A stretch of DNA of 10,679 nucleotides from an uncultured Acidobacteriota bacterium (GTDB taxonomy: Bacteria > Acidobacteriota > Terriglobia > Terriglobales > Acidobacteriaceae), in contig CAILBQ010000148.1 in assembly GCA_903832475.1 (NCBI GenBank), positions 1 to 10,679 of the forward strand, read 5' to 3'. Every line of letters begins with the position of its first letter. Position 1 is the stretch's first letter. This document shows, one piece after another, positions 6,411 through 10,679 of the stretch. Under the pieces are notes generated by a model that searched no databases, was not told where the DNA came from, and saw nothing but the letters and a program-made list of their open reading frames with translations. Both the position numbers and the translations under genes were made by a program.

Positions 6411-6952
6411 CGCCTTTTCCTTGCTGGACGAGCTTCTTTCGCAGCCAACTGCGCTTCCCCGTCCGGTTGTTCTCTGTTGTCCGTCTTCGCCGGCCGCAGC
6501 ACTTCCATCAACCGCGGCATCAGCTCCGGAGCCTCCAAAATCGCCTCCAGCAGCAGCAAACACTCCCGCGACTGCTCATGCCGCGCCAGCGTCAGCAGCG
6601 CATGCTTCAACTGCGCATCCCGCCGAAACCGCTCCGCCCCCGCCACCAGCCACAAATCCAGCTTGTCTTCCAGGCCCCGAATATCCGACTGCAGCTCCAG
6701 CGTATACCCCTCCGGATCGTCAACCAGGTACCCGGGATGCACCTTGAAAAATCCCGCCAGCGTCTGCCGCGTGGTGTTGGTCAGGTGCGGCCGCGCCCCG
6801 CTCTCAATCTGCGAAAGGTAGCTCTGGCTGATCTTCCCGCCCGTCTCCGCTTCGACCGCCTTCACCAGCTCCTGCTGATTCAGCGCCCGCCCCAGCCCGC
6901 GCAAGCTGCCTTCCACCTCGCGCAAATACCGGATTTTGTCCCCCAGCTTCAT
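6407..6952 (-). CDS. XRE-family helix-turn-helix transcriptional regulator
   Basis: The protein has 181 residues. Residues about 5-78 form a Cro/C1-type DNA-binding domain: IRYLREVEG, LNQQELVKAVEAETGGKIS, then the recognition helix region SQSYLSQIESGARPH (42-56) and TRQTLAGFFKVHPGYLV. The insert between the first two helices is longer than in minimal XRE proteins. Residues 82-150 are helical (ELQSDIRGLEDKLDLWLVAG, LLTLARHEQSRECLLLLEAIL) and could serve for dimerisation or sensing, but no ligand domain is recognised. The tail is polar and basic. It heads the membrane-stress cluster with a 4-bp overlap to the nfeD-like gene, so it is co-translated with it and probably autoregulates the operon through the dyads just upstream. 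ATG 6950-6952 (MKLGDKIRYLRE) is preferred on domain grounds; an ATG six codons earlier (6968-6970) is possible. Neither has a strong ribosome site. Confidence 0.88.
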   Translation of the reverse strand: MKLGDKIRYLREVEGSLRGLGRALNQQELVKAVEAETGGKISQSYLSQIESGARPHLTNTTRQTLAGFFKVHPGYLVDDPEGYTLELQSDIRGLEDKLDLWLVAGAERFRRDAQLKHALLTLARHEQSRECLLLLEAILEAPELMPRLMEVLRPAKTDNREQPDGEAQLAAKEARPARKRR

Positions 6953-7094
6953 ACCCCAAACGCCCCGCATTTCAAGACCGCGAAAACTAATATCGCAATC
7001 CGCAATACAATCTATCGCAGATTGCAATACAACACAACAGAATTCGAAGTCGTGTTTTCGAAAGGATTGTCGGGGTGTCCGCCACTCCACGATG
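6953..7094 (-). other. Promoter region upstream of the regulator
   Basis: This AT-richer stretch leads into the XRE gene. It contains the paired dyads described separately. A candidate minus-strand promoter, TTGTAT (7032-7027), 17 bases, TGTATT (7009-7004), overlaps both dyads; its match to consensus is modest. Two copies of the palindrome TTCGAA lie at 7043-7048 and 7057-7062. No gene is supported here. Confidence 0.4.
6991..7032 (-). promoter_or_regulatory. Two 17-bp dyads in direct repeat, likely operators of the XRE regulator
   Basis: TATCGC-N5-GCAATA occurs at 6991-7007 and again at 7013-7029, each followed by CAA. The half-sites are inverted repeats with one mismatch. Centre-to-centre distance is 22 bp, about two helical turns, so two dimers would bind the same face of the DNA. 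The pair lies about 40-80 bases before the regulator start and overlaps a candidate promoter. Binding by the encoded XRE protein is inferred from position and symmetry. Confidence 0.6.
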
Positions 7095-7229
7095 ACGCTT
7101 TGTGGAAGGGCATGACTGAATGCATGCCAAAGTTGGCCAACGCTTTGCGCAAGGGCATGACTGAATGCATGCCAAAGATGGCCAACGCTTTGTGGAAGGG
7201 CATGACTTCAGTCATGCCAAAAAAGCGTT
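7095..7229. repeat. Three tandem 45-bp repeats with internal hairpins
   Basis: Units begin at 7095, 7140 and 7185 with ACGCTTTG and have an exact 45-bp period. Units 1 and 2 differ at only a few positions; unit 3 diverges in its second half. Each holds an inverted repeat GGCATG...CATGCC (7109-7128, 7154-7173, 7199-7218). In unit 3 the stem is perfect over 9 bp with a 2-base TC centre, and outer arms AACGCTTT (7184-7191) and AAAGCGTT (7222-7229) also pair. The array lies in the 3' flank of iorB. It has the character of REP-type intergenic repeats rather than coding DNA. Confidence 0.85.
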
Positions 7230-7238
7230 TCAATGAAC

Positions 7239-7252
7239 GGGGCTTCAGCCCC
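7239..7252. repeat. REP-like hairpin GGGGCT-TC-AGCCCC
   Basis: A perfect 6-bp GC stem closes on TC. The centre CTTCAG is the same as in the third tandem unit just upstream, which suggests a related repeat family. It lies 55 bases past the iorB stop on the minus strand. There is no immediate T-tract (a run of six T occurs only about 18 bases on), so terminator function is doubtful. Confidence 0.55.
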
Positions 7253-7306
7253 TGCCAACCGTCTGAGCCACGAATCTGCTTGCCCATCGGCCTCTTCAGG
7301 AAGCCA

Positions 7307-9544
7307 TCACGCCCAACTGAACCCGCTCCGCTGCAACGGCAGCGTGCGAATCCGCTTCCCCGTGGCGGCAAAAATCGCATTCGTCACCGCGGGCAAAATC
7401 GGCGGCAGCGTCGGCTCGCCCAGCCCCGTCGGCGAATAGTCCGTCTTGCGCCAATACACCTCGATCTTCGGAACCTGCCGCATGCGCATCAGCGGATGAT
7501 TATGGAAATTCGACTGCTGCACCTTGCCCTCGGCGAACGTGATTTCCTGCGCCAGGTGCCCCATCCCTTCCATGATGCCGCCCTGCCCCATGCTCTCCGC
7601 GGCATTGGGATTGATAATCTGGCTGCCCACATCGCCCGCCGCCCATACCCGGTGTACCGTCACCTTGTTCTGCGCGTCAACGCTGACCTCGGCCACTTCC
7701 GCAAAGTAGCCCAAGTGGCAGAACCACGCGGCAATGCCCATCCCGCGCCCTGGCTCCTTCGCGCGCTTGCTCCAGCCTGACTTTTCGGCCACCAGCTCCA
7801 GTACGCCCTTGAACCGCTCGGCAATCAGCACAGAAGGTCCGGTAGGCTCGTGATCGCCCACCGCATCGTGTTCTCCCGAAGACCACGCCGCCTTCTTGTT
7901 GCTCAGAAGCTCGAGCTGAAACTCCAGCGGATCGCGCCCCGCCGCATGCGCCATCTCGTCCAGAAACGCCTGCGCCACCCAGCAATACGCATTGTCCCCC
8001 GGCGCCCGCAACGCGCCCGTCCGCTGCATCAGCGGCTGCATGGAGATGTGCAGCGCATAGGCCGGAGCAAACCCGGCGGGAAAGCTGTCCTGCCCCATGC
8101 CGCCGCCCGACGTCGCCTGTTTCCCGTCCCCGAAAGTCACAAAGTGATGCCGCCACGCCGTCAGCTTGCCCTGCGCATCCAGCGAACCTTTCAGTCCCAC
8201 CGTCGCGCCCGGACGAAACGGGTCGTGCATCACGTCATCTTCGCGCGACCACAGCAGCTTTACCGGAGCATCGACGCGCTTCGCGATCCACGCGGCCTCG
8301 ACAAGATAATCGTTCTGCAGCCGCCGCCCAAAGCTGCCTCCGGAGCGCACCATGTGCGTCGTAATGTCTGTCTCCTGGATGCCCAGCGTCTTGGCCACCA
8401 GCCCCACGCCATCGGCGGGCAGCGTGCTCGTCGACCACATCTCCAGCTTGCCGTCTTTCCAATGCGCAGTCGCCCCCTGCGGTTCCATCGTGACATGGGC
8501 AATAAAGGGGAACTGGTAGGTGGCGTCCACTACCTTCGCCGCCGAGTTCAACACCGCATCGAGATCGCCATACCTCCGCACCGCCTTCCCCGGTGGCGCT
8601 TTCAAAATCTCCTCCGCCTTGGCGGCGAAGCCCTCACTGCTCTGCGCAGCCGCCGGCCCCAGGTCCCAGTCGACTTTCAGCTTCTTGCGCGCCTGCTGCG
8701 CATGCCACCAGGTATCGGCAACGATCGCCACACCCGGCTCCATCCCCGGCTCCCACGGCGTCAAGGCTGCCGGCGTGATACTGCCCTCGATCACCAGCAC
8801 ATGACGCACCCCGGGCAGCGCCTTGATCTCGTCCACGTTGGCGCTCTTCACCTTGCCGGCAAACACCGGAGCTTTCTCAATCGACGCATACAGCATGCCC
8901 GGCAGCTCGACATCGATGCCAAAGAGTGGCTTGCCCGTCACAATGCCATGCGTGTCAACGCCCGGTTGCGAATGCCCGATGATGCGGTAGTCCTTCGGGT
9001 CTTTGAGCTTCACGCTGCTCAACGCCGGAGCGGGCAGCGCTGCAGCCTTGGCCGCCAGCTCGCCATAGCCCATCGACCGCCCCGAAGCCGTATGCAGCAC
9101 CCGGCCGGCTTTCGTGCTGCACTTGTCCGCGGGAACTCCCCAGCTCTGCGCAGCCGCCGTGATTAACATGGCGCGCCCCGCCGCACCCACGCGTCGCATC
9201 GGCTCCCAGCCCATCGGCGTATTCGCCGAACCGCCGGAAAACTGCCGCCCATAGACCTTCTCGTTCAGCTCCGCCTGCTCGACGCGAACATTCTTCCACT
9301 CCACGTCCAGCTCCTCGGCGATCAGCATGGGCAGCATATTGCGCATGCCCTGCCCCGACTCCGAAGCGCGCGCCATGATCGTGACCATCCCATCCGGCGC
9401 AATCTGAATAAAAGCCTGAGGCGTCAGGTCAGGAGGCGCAGGCGGCGCTTGGGCCAAAACCAGCTTCGAGGTGTGAAGCGTGAGCGCCAGACCTCCGCCT
9501 GCCAGGGCTGCTGAATGCAGAAAAGATCGTCGATTGATCTTCAT
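7307..9544 (-). CDS. iorB: Isoquinoline 1-oxidoreductase-type molybdopterin large subunit
   Basis: This is the molybdopterin-binding subunit of a xanthine-oxidase-family hydroxylase, which uses water to oxidise an N-heterocycle or aldehyde and passes electrons to the iron-sulfur partner. It has 745 residues, normal for the IorB class. Residues 1-31 are a Tat signal (NRRSFLHS, then a hydrophobic stretch to LAQA), so it is exported folded with cofactor. Landmarks are SESGQGM (61-67), the Moco loop SGGSFGRR (401-408), LRAPGDNAY (512-520), NPNAAESMGQGGIMEGMG (646-662 region) and GLGEP (707-711), where E710 matches the catalytic glutamate of the family. It starts 12 bases after iorA, with an AGAGAGG ribosome site. 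No FAD subunit is present, as expected for this class. The true substrate cannot be read from sequence; aldehyde dehydrogenase activity is an alternative. Confidence 0.92.
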   Translation of the reverse strand: MKINRRSFLHSAALAGGGLALTLHTSKLVLAQAPPAPPDLTPQAFIQIAPDGMVTIMARASESGQGMRNMLPMLIAEELDVEWKNVRVEQAELNEKVYGRQFSGGSANTPMGWEPMRRVGAAGRAMLITAAAQSWGVPADKCSTKAGRVLHTASGRSMGYGELAAKAAALPAPALSSVKLKDPKDYRIIGHSQPGVDTHGIVTGKPLFGIDVELPGMLYASIEKAPVFAGKVKSANVDEIKALPGVRHVLVIEGSITPAALTPWEPGMEPGVAIVADTWWHAQQARKKLKVDWDLGPAAAQSSEGFAAKAEEILKAPPGKAVRRYGDLDAVLNSAAKVVDATYQFPFIAHVTMEPQGATAHWKDGKLEMWSTSTLPADGVGLVAKTLGIQETDITTHMVRSGGSFGRRLQNDYLVEAAWIAKRVDAPVKLLWSREDDVMHDPFRPGATVGLKGSLDAQGKLTAWRHHFVTFGDGKQATSGGGMGQDSFPAGFAPAYALHISMQPLMQRTGALRAPGDNAYCWVAQAFLDEMAHAAGRDPLEFQLELLSNKKAAWSSGEHDAVGDHEPTGPSVLIAERFKGVLELVAEKSGWSKRAKEPGRGMGIAAWFCHLGYFAEVAEVSVDAQNKVTVHRVWAAGDVGSQIINPNAAESMGQGGIMEGMGHLAQEITFAEGKVQQSNFHNHPLMRMRQVPKIEVYWRKTDYSPTGLGEPTLPPILPAVTNAIFAATGKRIRTLPLQRSGFSWA

Positions 9545-9556
9545 GAAAAACCTCTC

Positions 9557-10030
9557 TTACTTTGCGAGGGCAGGAGCACCCGTTTGCGTGGCTTCATGAA
9601 TGGCCTGGCGAATGCGTGTATAAGTTCCGCAACGGCACAGATTGCCGCTCATGGCGCCATCGATCTCTGCGTCTGTAGGATGGGGCGTCTCCTGCAGCAG
9701 AGCCGCGGCCGCCATGATCTGCCCCGCCTGGCAGTACCCGCACTGCGGCACATCCATCGCTTCCCATGCCACCTGCAGCGGATGCAGCCCATCTGGCGAA
9801 AGCCCTTCAATCGTGATCACCGGATCGCTGCCCACATCGCCAACGGCGGTCATGCACGAGCGCACCGCATGGCCGTCCACCAGCACGGTGCAAGCTCCGC
9901 AAAGCCCTACGCCGCATCCGTACTTCGAGCCCCGCAAATGCAGCAGATCGCGCAGCACCCACAAGAGAGGCATTTCCGGCGGCGCATCCACCGTGACTGC
10001 AGTTTTATTGACGTTCAGCTGGATAGCCAT
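9557..10030 (-). CDS. iorA: Isoquinoline 1-oxidoreductase-type [2Fe-2S] small subunit
   Basis: This is the electron-transfer subunit of the hydroxylase, with 157 residues carrying two [2Fe-2S] clusters. The N-terminal plant-ferredoxin-like cluster uses C39, C44, C47 and C59 (YGCGVGLCGACTVLVDG). The C-terminal helical domain uses C97, C100, C132 and C134 (QCGYCQAGQIM and NLCRCGTY). All eight ligands are present. The ATG at 10028-10030 is chosen because GGGGAG lies seven bases before it; an upstream in-frame GTG at 10055-10057 would add nine residues that do not look like the family. There is no signal peptide of its own, so it would be carried out through the Tat route by the large subunit. 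It is the first gene of a two-gene operon with iorB. Confidence 0.94.
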   Translation of the reverse strand: MAIQLNVNKTAVTVDAPPEMPLLWVLRDLLHLRGSKYGCGVGLCGACTVLVDGHAVRSCMTAVGDVGSDPVITIEGLSPDGLHPLQVAWEAMDVPQCGYCQAGQIMAAAALLQETPHPTDAEIDGAMSGNLCRCGTYTRIRQAIHEATQTGAPALAK

Positions 10031-10433
10031 CGGCACACTCCCCGACTTAGAAGTCACAAAGAATGGATAAGGATCTGTGGCCGCTAGACTACCAGAGTTT
10101 CACTTCTTTCAGCTTGGACCTGCGTCACGAAACGTGGTGAGCCGTATCCGCACGCACTCACCGAATCGCGACAGCAAAAGCGCACACTCCGGAAAGCAGC
10201 GGCTCTCAGACAAACACCCCACCCCGAGCGAAGCACAGCATAGTCGAAGGACCGGCATCGCCTTCGCCCTTGCTCTTCCTCAGTCATTCCCCTGAGTAAA
10301 TCTGCGTTTGTCCTTGCTTTTCTTTCTGTCATTCCCCTCAGGGGAATCCGCTTCTGTCGTTGCCTTGGCCCTTGCCTTTCTTTCTGTCATTCCCCTCAGG
10401 AAAATCTGCTTCTCCCACCAAGCAGCCAACAAA
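10031..10433. other. Intergenic region upstream of iorA
   Basis: These 403 bases contain no supported gene; the short open frames on both strands lack ribosome sites and family resemblance. The part next to iorA should hold its promoter, but no convincing -35/-10 pair was found. A short imperfect hairpin GGTGAG...CTCACC lies at 10136-10162. The left two thirds are otherwise featureless, and the right end (10268-10415) is made of dispersed repeats. Confidence 0.5.
10268..10415. repeat. Three diverged copies of a dispersed 'tctgtcattcccc' repeat
   Basis: Three related copies of about 45 bases follow one another, with the shared core gtcattcccct starting at 10283, 10328 and 10386. Each begins with a CTTGC(T/C)-type pyrimidine-rich stretch and ends in an aatctgcttct-like tail. 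The middle copy keeps a perfect hairpin ATTCCCC-TCA-GGGGAAT (10331-10347); the outer two have decayed right arms. The same family occurs at 4101-4161 inside the stress cluster, so this is a dispersed genomic repeat and not a local duplication only. Confidence 0.8.
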
Positions 10434-10679
10434 TTACCCAGCCGCCTCCATCTTCTCCACCTGGTACTCCTGGATGTGCTCGTAGACGCCGTCGGGGAAC
10501 TTCAGCGTCCGGTACACATTCCCGCAGTCCGGATCGTCGGCGTGGGGCAGGATGGCAAAGTCCTGCTCCTTCTGCCATGCCACAATCCGCTCCTTCCGCG
10601 GAGGGTTGTAATCCCGCCCTTCCACTTGCCGCAGCATCAGCACCGCCGCCTCTTCGCTGAAATCCCGGTCCTTAGTCAG
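10434..10679 (-). CDS. Unrecognised protein, C-terminal part (cut by window edge)
   Basis: The frame is open from the right edge to TAA (10434-10436), giving 81 visible residues with the N-terminus outside. The sequence is charged and looks like a folded soluble domain: DFSEEAAVLMLRQVEGRDYN, then RIVAWQKEQDFAILPH, DPDCGNVYRTLKFPDGVYEHI, ending KMEAAG. One Cys is present and there is no membrane segment. An in-frame GTG (10643) also exists, but the frame and the protein-like sequence continue upstream of it, so the gene is probably longer. No function is assigned. It is transcribed in the same direction as iorAB, but the repeat-filled gap argues against one operon. Confidence 0.65.
   Translation of the reverse strand: MTKDRDFSEEAAVLMLRQVEGRDYNPPRKERIVAWQKEQDFAILPHADDPDCGNVYRTLKFPDGVYEHIQEYQVEKMEAAG

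Noticed and set aside
6411..6563. Upstream extension of the NfeD-like gene
   Set aside because: The extra 51 residues read Gly/Ala/Ser-rich out-of-frame regulator sequence, while the ATG at 6410 has a ribosome site and an ATGA overlap.
7095..7229. Possible CRISPR array
   Set aside because: The 45-bp units are contiguous with no unique spacers, only three copies, and no cas gene nearby.
6467..7780. Plus-strand open frame (437 codons) spanning the regulator, the repeats and the iorB end
   Set aside because: It crosses two real genes and the 45-bp repeat array; it stays open because the repeat period is a multiple of three. The repeated peptide (KGMTECMPK) is a by-product of the DNA repeat.
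7850..9166. Long plus-strand open frame (438 codons) opposite iorB
   Set aside because: Antisense shadow of a well-supported molybdopterin subunit; the composition is Arg/His/Pro-rich with no domain.
10031..10057. GTG start giving nine extra residues on iorA
   Set aside because: The ATG at 10030 has GGGGAG at good spacing and begins with the usual family N-terminus.
10077..10332. Small open frames on both strands in the iorA upstream region
   Set aside because: Arg-rich, no ribosome site, overlapping each other and the repeats.

Overview
The window is GC-rich, densely coding and mostly minus-strand. It looks like a chromosomal segment from the Acidobacteriota (Acidobacteriaceae-like). This placement is an inference from the secreted hypothetical protein at 1659-2648, the hairpin repeats with a CTTCAG centre, the 'tctgtcattccc' dispersed repeats and the overall gene style. 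No rRNA, tRNA, CRISPR array, transposase or phage gene was seen.

Layout. (1) 3-1588, plus strand: the 3' part of etfB and a complete etfA, overlapping by ATGA. They encode the two subunits of an electron transfer flavoprotein. (2) 1589-2648: a terminator and a convergent minus-strand gene for a secreted protein of unknown function. (3) 2862-6952, minus strand: a five-gene cluster read as XRE-type regulator, NfeD-like membrane protein, flotillin, a 143-residue membrane protein that looks like an SPFH/prohibitin tail without its SPFH domain, and a PspA/IM30 protein, closed by an intrinsic terminator. (4) 6953-7306: an intergenic region with two 17-bp dyads 22 bp apart upstream of the regulator, then three 45-bp tandem repeats carrying hairpins, and a further hairpin. 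(5) 7307-10030, minus strand: iorA and iorB-type genes for a two-subunit molybdenum hydroxylase of the isoquinoline 1-oxidoreductase class. The small subunit carries two [2Fe-2S] clusters and the large subunit binds molybdopterin and has a Tat signal. (6) 10031-10433: non-coding DNA with three diverged copies of a dispersed repeat also found inside the stress cluster. (7) 10434-10679: the C-terminal part of an unrecognised protein, cut by the window edge.

How the genes work together. EtfBA moves electrons from acyl-CoA or other dehydrogenases to the respiratory chain. IorAB is a separate periplasmic oxidation system. The centre of the window is the most interesting part. NfeD plus flotillin is a known membrane-microdomain pair and PspA is a membrane-repair coiled-coil protein. 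Here they are joined by an autoregulator candidate and a domain-lost SPFH relative, which suggests one regulated membrane-integrity module. Its two long intercistronic gaps carry strong hairpins without U-tracts, so the gene products may be made at different levels.
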